A DNA stretch of 64,000 bases from Plasmodiophora brassicae (GCA_039704465.1 JASFAU010000001.1:930001-994000), one strand, 5' to 3'. Counted from the stretch's first letter, positions 45,901 to 57,931 are shown. Notes: generated by a model not told the origin, from the letters alone. Translations and numbers: made by a program.

Positions 45901-48900
45901 CTGCCGCCCACGTTAAACACGAACTGATTCAAACACGGCGGCATACACACATCGAAGCGGATGTTCGCCCAGGCGTCCTGCATCTTGTTCAGGGACTGCT
46001 CAATCATGTACTCCTTGCCGGCACGCTCGCCCTCCTTCGAGATCACGTCCATGCGCTCTTGCAGTTTCAGTTTGTTGATGGCCTGGTCCAGGGTGAACGT
46101 CTCGTCCGGATGAAGGTCGATGGCCAATGCGGCCGACAGGGCATCCCAATGGCGCTGACGCATGCCCGGGTTTCCTTTTCAACAGAGAGACCCCAACATT
46201 GGTCATACATGACTTCCACGTTCTGAAACGCGACGTACCGAGCGCCTCGATGAGAGGGAGGAGAGGTTCGAACTCCTTCATCTGGCCGGCGAAATTCGAA
46301 GCGATCGCGTTCAGCTCGTTGTTTTCCTTGATCTGCGGCGCTTTAATGGCTTTGTTCAGATCCTTCTGATAGTTTTCCAGGTCGCGTGCGACTTCGTCCG
46401 GTTTGATCTGCAGAAATGACCCCGTTCGCCACTTCGTGCTGCTATCTTTCCAGGCCGAACAAGCGCTCCACATGAGCGAGTACGGTTGGAACTGTTTCGA
46501 CAGGTCCTTGACGCGACTGTAATCGGTAACTTCCCGCCCGAAGTGCATTTCGTCCGAGTTGAACTGCTTCGCCTTCTCAGTGTACTCGGCGATTTTCAGC
46601 TGGGCACGAATCGGTCAGCATACCGGCTACAACGACAGTGCACTGGCGAGATACCTCGATATTCCTGGCTTTATCAGCGATCAACCTGATCTTGGACAGG
46701 TCATTGTACTGGCCAAAGCTGCGAACCTCTGCATCGAGGTCCATCGCGTCCGCCTCGAACGCCTTCTGCCGGCCAGTGACTTGCTCCTCGAACACTGACT
46801 TCTGCTCATCCAGATAAGCGTTGACGCTGGCGACCTTAAAGGGGATAGGACAAATGTCAGCCACAGAAGTCATGGGCAGTCTGTGTACCCAAAGGTATAC
46901 CTGGTCAGCGATGGTCTTTGGAAGAGCGAACGTGTCCCAACGGGCACCAAAGTCGTCCTTCGTGAACCTGAACCCGAACTCCTCCAGCATCGCGAACCGA
47001 GCAAGGACCTGTTCGGCCACGGTCACGCTTCGAGCGAACACCAGGAGTCAGCAAACCGGACCTCTTCGATGTTGGGTTTCTGTTCCGTGACGGTTTTAGG
47101 AACGAGAGCAAGGTGTTCTCGCATCTCGACGAGCGCCTCGATATTGGCCGGCGTTCGTTGCAACGTGGCACGAATGCCGTTGAAGTCCTTGGCGATGACG
47201 ACGCATCGTTCCCGGGTCAGATGGCAGTACGTTTCCAGTAGACGGGTCGCGATCAGCGTTCGCTTCTCGCAGAGCTCCCGCCGTACAGCCTCACTGGACA
47301 CGACGCACAGGCCAAGATTAGATTGCAGCGGGATGGACGCCTCGAAATCCCGCCTCAGCGTGTGCTGACGCTCGACCTCCGATCGCACGTCCTCGATCGT
47401 ATGGCTCGTTTCAAAGTATTTCGCCACATATTCATCGACATTCAGTGCTGCAGTGCCAGCGTCATTATTTCCAGCCGACAATCGCACAGCACAGCATACC
47501 GAGGAATTCCTGATGCTGGTCGTACGTGGCAACGTACGCCTTCAGCGGTTGCAGGGCCTTGTTGACGCAGGCTGTGATCCGGTTGGCGAAATCCTGGACC
47601 CAGGGCGTCTGCCGTTGAATGGACGCCAGCTTGCCTTTATGCGATGACCGGAACAGGTTCTCCATGACCAGCGGTTCCAGCTGGGGGATATCATGCAACA
47701 TGGACAGTCCACGATCGAACAAGGCCAGTGGGAGCTCCTCCAGCGCTTCGATCTTGGTCGACAGGCCAATCTTGCCGTCGCGAACAGTCAGCTCGACGCT
47801 GAACAGCGGGAACTGCCCGTCCACCGTGAACGCCTCGAAGAACCGGACGTATTCTCGCAGCGAATGCTCGATCAGGGTGTGCAGGGTGTCCTCCATGATG
47901 AAGTTGATCATCAGCATGAACTTGCGTAGCTTGGAGAACATGTACACCTCGAGGTTGCGCTCTTCGAGGTTGAACCACCCCTTGCCGACGGTGGCCAGCG
48001 ACGTCTTCACGGCGCTCTTCAGGGCGGTCACCCACGACCCCGTCAGGAACGTGTGCAACTGGGCCAGCGACGACGATTGCAGCTGTTCGAACTCGTCGAT
48101 GGCGATCGTCTTGCTGATGTGCGTGTTGAACATGGACAGGTTCAACAGATGGTTGCACTCCAGGCGAACAGCGTGTAGGGCGACGATCACCTCGTTCTTG
48201 ACCAGCAGGCAGTGGAACGAGAAATCGTTGAACCGGGCGTTGAAGTCGTACGGGGCCACCTTGACCACAGCGTATTCCGGCGCGGCTCGTTTCTGCTCAG
48301 GAACATAGGCCAGCGACTCGCGAAGCACCGCCTGGGACGGCTGATTCAGGTTCCGGTCGAAGATGATCTTGTTCATGGTCCTGGCGAAATCGGTGTTCAC
48401 TTCGCCGATCAGCGACGTGGAATCCAGCGCGTTCTGTTTCAGGGCTTGCGTGTTCAGCGCCGAATTCAATATCCGATTCGCCTGCTCCGAATCGATCGGC
48501 TGCATCTCGTCGATCGGCATGGAGTCGATGTACAGACCGTATCGGGTCCGGGCCTCGAACTCCCGGCGCGTACGATGCGCCGACGCGACACGCTCGACGA
48601 ACACGCTCGGGTCCTCCACGCCGAACAGGATGTGCAGACGGTGGAGCTGGCGCTCATCAGCCGGATCTCCATCGAACCGAACGATATAATTGGACCCGTT
48701 CGTCCCCGTCACGGTGCAGGGCTCAAACGTGCCTACATAAGCAGCGGATCGGTTCACAGCAGTCGTGTCTAGGAACGGCGGACGATTCGGCTACCTAGTC
48801 CCGTTTCCTGGTCGAGGCGAAGAGCACGCGCCACGACCTGACATGGACGCGTGGTGCCCAGCCATTCGTCGACGGTGCGCGTTTCGTACTCGGTGTCGTC

Positions 48901-49331
48901 GAAGACTTCAAGTGGCAGGTACGCTTTCCGCCCCGTCTTGTGGTCGGTGTCCAACGTGTACTTGCTGTAATCGATGCCGGCCCCTTTCAGCAGCGCGCCT
49001 ACGTTCTGCTCCTGGTACAGGACCTGCGCAATGGTCAGTAATCATACGAAGGCTTCTGCGCCTTCGGGGCGACCTTTCGTCGCTGGATTTCAATGCGCCG
49101 GGGCGCCTGTCCAGGCCCACGTTTGAACGGGGCCGAGACGCGCGGTTCAGGGCCTTCAGTGCGTTTCATGGGCGCAGTGGAGACGGACGCGACTGGGCCG
49201 CCTTTAAACATCTTCAGGGTAGGTGATGGCACCGTCTTCCTGGTCGAGGCGATCGGCGCCAGCCGGATGGCGTTGGGGTTGACGACGGCGGCGGCGCCTT
49301 CCGCCGACGGGCTGAAGTGCTCGGAGTACAT
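33966..49331 (-). CDS. DNAH1: Axonemal dynein heavy chain 1 (inner arm)
   Basis: One gene of about 15 kb broken by many ~50-60-nt introns; conserved segments occur in family order with no gap large enough to suggest loss. The N-terminal tail has [10 protein letters not shown] spliced to [27 protein letters not shown] and an [14 protein letters not shown] segment, the DNAH1 pattern. P-loops: AAA1 GPAGTGKT (about 44367-44390) with Walker [18 protein letters not shown]2 GPTGGGKT (43240-43263), AAA3 GNTGTGKT (41960-41983), AAA4 GVGGSGRQS (near 40700). Stalk coils and MTBD lie about 38500-39750. The C-terminus has [11 protein letters not shown]. It powers inner-arm motility. Start: ATG 49331 is conservative; another exon may lie near 49478. 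Confidence 0.93.
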
Positions 49332-49730
49332 CGCTCGTTGCCTGGGCGACGGTGATCGCGACGAGGCACCCTCACCGACATCGAGGGAAGTCGGTGGGCG
49401 GCCCGCCATAGGAGACAACGCCTTGCCTAGGAGTGACAGGCTGAGACAGAGGCTGCACTACGACCACATGTTTCGACGGGGACGCCATCGCCCAGTCACA
49501 GCGGTCCAATCCCGAAACCATTATCCTGCAACGGCTGCTGCCTGCAGTGTCTGACGTGTATGCCGCGCCCACGCAGGCGATGCGATTGATGGATTCGCTG
49601 GTGCGGATGGACTTGGGCGAGTGCCATTTGCTCCGATCATGCGTCAGGTGCGTCGGCACTGCGATTCGTGTTTCACCGGCAGTCTACTCGGAGACGCTGG
49701 GACGCGGTGGGAGGGATACAAACGTTCTAT

Positions 49731-50062
49731 TGGCTATTGCGACAAGAGTGTGCATACAAGGGATTACAGTGCGCACTACGTCCCACCCCCACGTCTACGA
49801 CGTCTTCACGTTCACGAGCGTTTGATCGTCGCATCCCGCACCGCCCAACTAGGCCACGATAGCAGCTAGCGCGCGACAGGATGCTGATGTCAGCAGAGCC
49901 CTTGACGTCACAGACGTTCGCGCCTTCCGGGCCCCATGCCATGGCAGAGTGGCGACAGATGCAATGGTCAAACGCTCGTGAAATGAAGACGTCGACCTGG
50001 GGGTGGTACGTAGCTGAGCGCACTATAGTACTTTGTTTGCAGACTCTTGTCACAAGAGCCAA
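49731..50062. repeat. Foldback (MITE-like) inverted repeat, ~105-bp arms
   Basis: The arm 49731-49842 is similar to the reverse complement of 49957-50062. Both include TTGGCT-TTG-GACAAGAGT, AGTGCGC, TACGTNCCACCCCCA, GACGTCTTCA and CACGAGCGTTTGA. A loop of about 115 bp separates them. Arms are diverged by eye to roughly three quarters identity. This looks like a non-autonomous foldback element lying upstream of DNAH1. Confidence 0.75.
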
Positions 50063-50559
50063 TAACACGATGCCGTTTATCCTTCCCGTCTCCTCGACGA
50101 CGTCGGTCTTGCCACGTCACCACAGTGGTAAACCCGTTCATCCTTCCTATTTCTAAATACAATATAGCCCAGGACAGCAGCACATTGATGCAGGAAACGA
50201 GACAAGTAAATATACCGAGCCCCGCCGGGCAACACATAACCAATGGCAAACTGTTGGCGGTAGCATCATCGATATCTGATAATCGCCAGCCGTGTACCGA
50301 ATGCTAAAGTCCAGCGAGCCACAATACTGAACCGTCTATGATGACTTGACTGAATACCAGCAACTGGAGCATGTTTGATCGCGACTAACGTCCCGCTGGA
50401 AACGGCGACGCCCCACGTGAAGCTGCGGTTATCTACAGCAAGGAGAGTATATGACGGGGCGCTAATATCGGCGAAAGCATTGCGCGGATTGCGTGGCGGA
50501 GTTGCGGTCTCCGGTCTGCCGTCAGTCGTCACCTCGAACGATGGCCGGACGGCCGGCAT
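49968..50559 (-). CDS. Possible membrane protein gene overlapping the foldback element
   Basis: ATG 50559 opens exon 50358..50559, which could splice through an 80-nt intron to 49968..50275, giving 169 aa in frame. The product would contain hydrophobic segments (FTWGVAVSSGTLVAI and LGIFTCLVSCINVLLSWAIL). The 3' third reads through the inverted repeat, so the end is probably altered or the call is wrong. No family match. Confidence 0.22.
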
Positions 50560-50999
50560 CTTGCCAGATCATGCGAATGTACGTGTCGTTGGTTGAAAAA
50601 GCATTCTCGTTTCATGATGACTCTACAATTTTACCAAGATCTGTTCTGACACTATTCTCGTGGAAGAATGCATTTGAGCTGATTTCGCAACTACTCTTCC
50701 TTCAATGTATAACTGTACGGACCGGTTGATTTAACTTCTTGTCCTTGTAGGTCGTAAGGGGTAATATGCTTGAGCGTGATGGCGTTCCCATTCAAAGCAT
50801 AGCGATGGTGAGACGCGTCGCTCGATTTTATAGCGCCATGCGGTCACGAATGGTTTCACCTGGGCAGCTGTTGTAGCCGAGCCCAACGGCAACTGGTCGA
50901 ACGTGTTTCTCCGATCCAGCCGCCGACTGAGTGTCGTAGCGTTCGGTCCATAGAGCCGCCCTGTCCTATCATCGCCAACATGATAAATATGGGAATAGA

Positions 51000-51432
51000 G
51001 TATTTAACACGCTTAAGCGGCGAATGCAACGAGCTGGTCGTTGCAGCTGCAGCTGGATCGCTGATCTAGCGCAGGGGGGGGACTTGTGATGTGTATTAAC
51101 ACAGGCTAACGCGGCGAATGCAACGACGAAGCGTTGCGGCTGCCGCTGGATCAGGGGGGGGGGACTTGTAAAGTGCATTAACACGCTGAAGCGCCGAGCG
51201 CAACGAACTGGTCGTTGCGTCAGAAGCTGGTCCGTTGATCGCCCACCGCCTTCACCTTCGTCGCCTGCGCTAGATCAGCGATCCAGCTGCAGCTGCAACG
51301 ACCAGCTCGTTGCATTCGCCGCTTAAGCGTGTTAAATACCATTGCGCTAGATCAGCGATCCAGCTGCAGCTGCAACGACCAGCTCGTTGCATTCGCCGCT
51401 TAAGCGTGTTAAATACACATCACAAGTCCCCC
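51000..51432. repeat. Cluster of five ~70-100-bp repeats in opposing orientations
   Basis: A core of about 70 bp begins TTTAACACGCTTAAGCGGCG and ends GATCGCTGATCTAGCGCA. It occurs at 51003-51073 (direct), in degraded form at 51096-51155 and 51178-51240 (direct), and as two essentially identical reverse copies at 51267-51337 and 51345-51414. Direct copies are separated by G-runs (8-10 G) plus ACTTGT; the outer end has a matching ACAAGTCCCCCC. Each core also folds on itself (AACGAGCTGGTCGTT; CAGCTGCAGCTG). From 50600 to 51000 I see no gene. Confidence 0.9.
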
Positions 51433-51682
51433 CTACCATCCCTATTCAATGTTGATGTCGATGAGGTCGCCCTATCAGAGTTTTGAATATGAGCAGCGTA
51501 GAAATGGATATCGCCGTTGCATGCACGTGCCTTCCAAGGGGCACTGGGAGGAACACCGAGGTCAGGAGTACGTACATAGTTGCCATTTGCTAATCATCAG
51601 TTTGCCTCGCCTGTCACCGGCGGCACAAGCCGGGCCGGTTGAAATGTGGGCTGGCGCATTCCCGAGATTGCGCCGCTGATCG

Positions 51683-52785
51683 ATGAACGTGTCCGTTCTG
51701 CCGCCCAAGCTCGTCATTGTTCGCCTGCCGATCGAGCAACACGACCTAGCCGCCGTGCACCTGATCAGACTGTTCTTCTATGAGAAAAGCAGGTTGGCGA
51801 ACCGGCACGCCTGACGCCCGTTGCGTACGCCGATTTCCGATTGTGTGCCGATGGCAGGCGATTCTTCTCGTACACGGTGACCGATGAGGAAGTATCGCTC
51901 ATCATGAAGCAGTCATCGTTTGGACGTATCATGAACATTCCTGGCGTGTCTTCGTCGCCCATGATATGGCGAGCTCTGAGACTAACCATAGGAGAGCAAG
52001 GTTCGTGTCGGGATTGGATTTGCAAGTTCTTTGCATTATTGATCGAGTTCGCCAGGAGGGTCTGTCGGGAAAATCTTGTCGGTTCTGGCCGATTTCCAGT
52101 ACTCGATTTTCTACGTATCGACAGCGACTGAAGACCATATCCTAGGTGCACATAATTGTACGGCAGATGTCAAATGCATACTGATTCCCGTGTGCTCCTA
52201 GTCAAAGAACGCGAGCTGAATGGCGCTTTAGATTGTCTTCGCAGGAACCTGGGGCTCGAGGTCGACGAAGACAGTAGCGATGGCGATGCCGCGAAACCCG
52301 AGGAACGTTTGGTAGACGTGCCCACACGGCATACGCCATCCCCATCGTTCTCGGATGCTGAGAGCGCAGGATCGCCTGGCAACCTGCGCCTTGAACGAAT
52401 TCCAGGCGAATTCTTCCTGCATTCTATCCCTGCGTCAGATATCGATCGCGTTATGCGCTCGCTGATTGATATCCTGTTCATCCGCCCCCGATGCTCCGCG
52501 TTCCTTTCGTTCGCTGCAGTTGACGACCAACAATACTCGCTGATTGTCGATCGTCAAACGTCGACATTGCTCCCGGGTGGGACGATCCAGCAGTGGACCG
52601 CTCTCAAAGTTCTTGGCGAATGGGGCTGGTCCGAAACAGGCCTAGCTCTTGCACTGTCCAAGCCACTAGCAAATATTGCACCTCTGTACCTTTCCACCTT
52701 TAGCCGGGATTTCGTTATCATCGAAACCGCCCTTGCCGACTCGGCTTGTTCAGCCCTGTCCGCTGCTGGGATCGATGTAATTTAA
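51683..52785 (+). CDS. CASTOR/GATS-like ACT-domain protein
   Basis: Exons 51683..51792, 51858..52000, 52056..52145 and 52202..52785; introns 55-65 nt; 308 aa in frame. The N-terminal ACT module (VSVLPPKLVIVRLPIEQ...FFSYTVTDEEVSLIM) is followed by ILSVLADFQYSIFYVSTATE and DHILVKERELNGAL. After a low-complexity linker comes a second ACT pair ending LANIAPLYLSTFSRDFVII. This double-ACT arrangement is that of CASTOR1/GATSL proteins. In animals these sense arginine for GATOR2-TORC1; ligand binding here is unproven. Confidence 0.82.
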
Positions 52786-52922
52786 TATAGACATCTGACA
52801 TGTAGTTTCCTATTATCCTCTTTACAGTTCGCAAACAATGTCAATGTAGGCGTACAGCCTTGACAGATTTCAGTGGAACTTAGATGCGCGACCGGGTACA
52901 TTGTTTATCAGACTGGGAACCC

Positions 52923-54051
52923 TTAGGCACGACCTGCATCCTTCATTGCTTGAAGCATCAGCTTCCCGACACCTGCAGGAGATTCGGAGACGCGCACGCC
53001 CGCTTCCTTCAAAGCCGCTATCTTCTCCTTGGCACCACCCTTGCCACCAGAAATGACGGCACCAGCATGCCCTACAGAGATAGGGACGAAGTTAAGTGCA
53101 TGGTGAAAGCTGACCTGCAAAGGGCCTAACCCATTCGACGTCCTGGAGGAGCCGTCAAACCGGCAATGAAACCGACAACGGGTTTGTTTTCAGTGTTATG
53201 CTCCAAAAGGTACGCAGCTGCTTGCTCTTCAGCCTGCCCGCCGATTTCACCAATCATTATAATGCCTGGGGAGAAGGATTATTTCTGGCAGCCATTAGCC
53301 ACAATTAAATTCGATACCTTCGGTCTGTGGGTCCTTCAGGAACTTATCGATACAGTCGATGAAGTTAGTGCCGTTGAAAGGATCACCACCAATTCCAACG
53401 CAAGTCGACTGCCCTAACCCGACAGCCGTTGTCTGATGCACAGCTTCGTAGGTGAGGGTACCACTCCTTGATACGATACCGATCTTGCCCGGCGTGTGAA
53501 TGTATCCTGGCATGATTCCAATCTTGCACTCGCCTGGCTTAATGATTCCAGGACAGTTTGGGCCGATCAATCGAACATTGGGTTTCTTTTTCAATGCGCG
53601 CAACACTTTCACCTAATGGTCAAATGGCATGAATCAGCACATCCGAGTTGTCGGTAACGCAGCTGAGGTCTACCATGTCGTGTTGTGGAATTCCTTCAGT
53701 GATCGCAACAATCAGAGGGATTTCAGCCTCAATGGCTTCGAGAATGGCGGCCGCCGCGAATGGCGGAGGAACGTAGATGGCAGTGGCGTCAGCATCAGTG
53801 GCGGCTTTCGCTTCTGCAACGGTATTGAAGACGGGAAGGCCGAGATGTTCTCGACCGCCTTTGCCAGGTGAGACGCCGCCAACCATCTGCGTCCCATACT
53901 CGATAGCCTGCTCGGAGTGAAACGTTCCCTGCTTGCCGGTGAATCCCTGGACAATGACCTTTGTGTTCTTATCCACAAAGACCGCCGCCGTGGACGACAA
54001 CCGCCCATGCGACGGTATTCTTTGCAGCAGGCGCCGCGCTCCCGACCACAT
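52923..54051 (-). CDS. SUCLG1: Succinyl-CoA ligase alpha subunit, mitochondrial
   Basis: Exons 53674..54051, 53318..53612, 53131..53265, 52923..53071 (introns 52-61 nt); 318 aa. An Arg/Ser-rich mitochondrial presequence ([20 protein letters not shown]) precedes [58 protein letters not shown] and [20 protein letters not shown] follow. The active-site phosphohistidine is in [18 protein letters not shown]. It catalyses the substrate-level phosphorylation step of the TCA cycle with the beta subunit. Confidence 0.96.
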
Positions 54052-54497
54052 TGTCGTGCCAACCGCAAACCCGCGACAGTGACGATTGCCGGGATCCCGC
54101 AGCGGACTGCTCCAAAAACGCGACGCGACGTTCACTCGACTTCGCCGCCGTTTCAAGTTTCACCAATAGCCTAGCCGTTTCTTTTGGCGCTGTAGACGTC
54201 GCAAACGGCTCTTGTGCAGATTGCAGGATTATCGGGCAGGCCACGCGTTCGCTTTTGTGGATACGGGGCAGACCTGAGTAAAAGGCGACTGGCAAACGGC
54301 CAATCGATACGTTGTTGGGTTTGGGTGGTGCAGGTACAGAACGGACTACCACAGAAATTGTGTCGGCCTATAGAATGATGGGCCTGATGAGTGGTGACCG
54401 ACGTTGCTACCGTACCGTCCCGGGTGTACGTGCGTCCCTTATCGGGACGCCAGCTGTGGCTGGTGGGCGGTGGCGCAGCGCACTCCGCAGTGTTTCA
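54052..54497. other. Divergent promoter region, no gene seen
   Basis: 446 bp between the SUCLG1 and FAM136A start codons. Both products are predicted to be mitochondrial, so a shared bidirectional promoter is possible. No conserved coding segment or repeat was seen. Confidence 0.45.
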
Positions 54498-54984
54498 ATG
54501 GCAGCTCAGGCGCAGCAGGAACAGGCTGTGCTCCAGCGAGCTGTCGATGGCATGATTAAGACACTCGACCGGGAGCATCTTCGACCGCTGCAAAAGGTTC
54601 GTTATCTGCCTGGCATTTGTAACATGCTTGGGTTTCTGATCGCTGTCCCAGGGTGCGTATATGTGCATGGCCGAATGCCTTGACAACGTGGCGTTGGAGG
54701 GGCAGTCGCTCCAGGCGTGCATGCAGTCGTGTACCAATCGCATGGACAAAATGAAGCATGTTGTGGAGCAAGAAATGGACGACTTTCAGCAGCGTGTGCA
54801 ACGCGGTCTCCTCACGTGCAACGACGAGGGGAAGGACCGTCTCGGAACGCGAACCGACCCGGAATCCGTCGCGAAAGCCCAGAAATTCGTCGACGAATGC
54901 GCTGCGAAATCTCTTCGCAGCCACATGGCCGTCCTGGACGCCATCCAGCAAAGGATTCAGAACTCCGCCTCTCAATTGAAATGA
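54498..54984 (+). CDS. FAM136A: FAM136A-family protein
   Basis: Exons 54498..54596 and 54652..54984 around a 55-nt intron; 143 aa (human 138). Helical throughout, with paired cysteines: YMCMAECLD, ACMQSCTNRM, LLTCNDEGKDR and FVDECAAKSLRSHM, the FAM136A order. These proteins are mitochondrial (intermembrane space, twin-CxxxC style); the exact role is not settled. Confidence 0.88.
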
Positions 54985-55169
54985 CGCTCCTCCCGATATA
55001 TTGTCATACAACACATACCGTTGTTTATTGAGTGCCGAGGCATGTGACCGAGGGCTTGCAGAGTGCATGCCAATGGACTCAAAGGTCGCGCGGAGATGAG
55101 GACCTTGACACAACAAGACACAAGGGGAATTGTCCAAAATTGCCCATTTCGCATCGAGCAGGTTGGCAC

Positions 55170-56822
55170 ATGACGGCGTTGCCGAACTGTCTCTGTATCG
55201 GCACTGGCGAGTACACGACGGGCTACGTCTGCAGCGTGGGCCAGCGCGATGGCGAGGTGACGCAGAGCGACAAGCGATGCGGCGTCGTCGCGTTGGTCAT
55301 GTTCGATCTGCGCGCCCGCGGGCAGGTTCGTAGTGTTGCATGTGGCAACTGCTGGCGGGATCTGAATGGCGTCCGCAGATTGGGCCTCGCGTCGGCCTTT
55401 GTGGAACTTCGGGTATCAAGTTCCCTGCGATTCGTGCGCACCTTCAGCGAGCAATCGGCGACGTCTATAAAGGGATCGGTGTTCATTGCGAAACGTTCCC
55501 TGCGGACGATGTTACTCGCGACCCACAGGCGTACGAGAAAGCACTCGATAAGGTACACGGTCGTAGCGTAATGTTATGCGCTGGTCTGTTCCTGAGCCCA
55601 AATGCAGTTCAGCCCTGGCGACATCGTGTCGATATTTACCCCCGATGATACTCATTACGCAATCGCATTGGCAGCCATTGAACGAGGCATGCATGTCATA
55701 TTAACCAAACCCCCTGTTAAGACTGTCGTCGAGCACCTTAGTCTTGTTAAACGCGCTCGAGAGAAAAATGTTATCGTCGTCGTTGAGGTTTGTCAACCCG
55801 ATCACGTCCTGAGTCCTGCGTCGTTAACTGTCACGTAGGTCCATAAACGATACGATCCTGTATACGATGATGCACGTAATCGCATTCGCAACTTGGGTCC
55901 TTTCAACTATTTCTACGCGTACATGAGCCAACCGAGTCAGTCATGAGTACCGACACCAACGATTGCTTTCAGTTGACGGCGTAACGTTCCAGAGGGTCAG
56001 TTGGCGACGTTTAAGAGCTGGGCAGGAATCAGCAGCGACATCAGGTTCGCCACTCATTAGAGTTTTCAGGATGGTGCTGACGTCGTGCAGTTATTACTTG
56101 AACAGCCACCACATCGATTTCCATGCCTGGGCCCTGACCGGCATTGCCCGACCCACACTTGTGTCTGCGGTCGCATCAAACGGCATCGCGAACAAGGTTT
56201 TGGGTCGCCAGAACGTCGAAGACACAATAACGTTAACCGTGCAGTGGGTGAATTTGGCAGCACCGCATTCTGCTGGCACCGCCGTCTATACAGCATCCTG
56301 GGCAGCCGCCAAGGCTGACGTGCATTCGCAGCAGCGGTTCTTTTATTTAGGCGCTTCGGGAGAGGTCTCAGTGGATCAGGCTCATCGCGGATACACCGCT
56401 GCCACAGATGCTGATGTAGGGCGTTGTGCTTTGTCAACGTTATCCAAGTTGCTGATGGGTTTATTCCAGGGTTTCGCATCCGTCAACCCGCTCTACATGC
56501 GTTACGTCCCCGATCATCAAGGGCGCTTCGTTGGCCAGCAAGGATACGGGTACCAGAGCTTCTCGCGGTTCGTTGAGGCAGTCCACATGGTTCGAGAGGG
56601 CTCTTCATCACCTCAGGATTTCAACGCCGGTATTTCTAAGAGTGGGCCCATGCGCAAGCTCTGAACGCTTATGGTATTTCTGTAGAATTGCCCACCCTGG
56701 AGTCTACCTTAACGGTTACTGCCATTCTTGAGGCTGGTAGACGAAGCCTTGACAATGGCGGGCGGCTTGTGGAGATTCTGTACGACACGGATAGTCGTAT
56801 TTACGGAACCGGTTTGTTTTAA
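55170..56822 (+). CDS. Gfo/Idh/MocA-family NAD(P)-dependent oxidoreductase (D-galacturonate reductase-like)
   Basis: Eight exons: 55170..55325, 55379..55552, 55608..55787, 55839..55935, 55993..56044, 56091..56415, 56470..56629, 56686..56822; introns 46-57 nt; 426 aa in frame. The Rossmann start is [45 protein letters not shown], the signature [10 protein letters not shown] (TKP in place of EKP) and [13 protein letters not shown] follow. The catalytic-domain motif is [13 protein letters not shown], then VYTASWAA and [14 protein letters not shown]. Closest by pattern to eukaryotic D-galacturonate reductase-like proteins; the actual sugar substrate is unknown. Confidence 0.86.
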
Positions 56823-57931
56823 TGACTGATTTCATCCAATGAACCTCTCACCGTCCAGCCATTGGCTAGTTTATCGGCATACTTGAGGACGTAGGCGCTG
56901 TCGCATCATCTTTTTCGCTGATCTTCTTGCTCTGTCTCTTACGATGCCTTTCAGTGCACGATGGATTTCTGTCGTCGTCATATCCAGTGCCGCGTCCTAC
57001 ATGTCTCGGTTTCCGTGTATGCTTAAGCAGTACACCTGTTCCTGGTTCGGTCGAGGGTCTGGTTCTGTCCAATTGTGCTGAGGTTCAGCTGATATCGTCT
57101 CAAAATGTGCTGGGCGAAGCTGCGACTTGTGGATTGAAAGTTGACCATTCCGGTGGCAGTATCGGCAATGCAATCCAAACATGCAGGGCAATGCCTTATA
57201 CGATACCTGGCAAATTACCGGGCAACGGTACAAATTCAACGCATACACGAGAACGTGTTCACTGACGCTCCAGCAAGAATCGAGGCTAGCCCCGCACACA
57301 CAATACCAGTGTGGCCGCGTATGAAGTGAGGCATCGCCTATGAAGAGACTTCCGCGACAGGTACCCAAACTGTGTTGTTCCACTCCGGCGTCTGGCGTCC
57401 AGTCGTCTTGAACGTGCTGTTGAGGAGGCAGGCCAGCTCGGTAATCACTCATCAGACGAGGCGATTTGGGAAAGAACGGGTGCGAGGTCGTCGACGATCA
57501 GAGCGTTGTGACCTTGCGGGCGGGAGAGATCGAGACCTCGCTGAATTTGTTCCAGCTCACCAGCTGCGAGGGCGTCTTAACCTCAATGGGTTCCGGTCAA
57601 CGATTTAGTTTGGCTACTGGCGCGAACGTCTCTTCATAGCCGATGCCGACGATCTGCATTGTCTGAACGTTGCCGTTTCAGCCGATCTGCCGCGGCGTTA
57701 CATTTGATGAACACGGATTGGTAGAGGAACCGAAATGCAAATTGATATTCCGGGAGATCCCTGGCCACTTCTTGGTACGGCAAACCGCACGAGACCATCG
57801 ACGTACATACAGCCGAAGATTTGAAAGTGGGCTCGCGCAGATATTTTGTCGCCGATGCGATGCATAATATTGTCCGCGTGTGCATATCTCCCGCGCCCTT
57901 TCCAGTGTGCAATATCCCGTTGCCGGGCGCG
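56823..57931. other. 1.1-kb interval with unresolved spliced coding signal
   Basis: ATG 56944 opens a possible signal-like peptide (MPFSARWISVVVISSAA). Two downstream plus-strand segments look coding: about 57175-57329 (a block with YLANYRATVQIQRIHENVF) and about 57466-57625 (a block with EIETSLNLFQLTSCEG). I could not join them into one model with convincing splice sites. No known family. The last 300 bp before the RGS gene show nothing. Confidence 0.3.
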
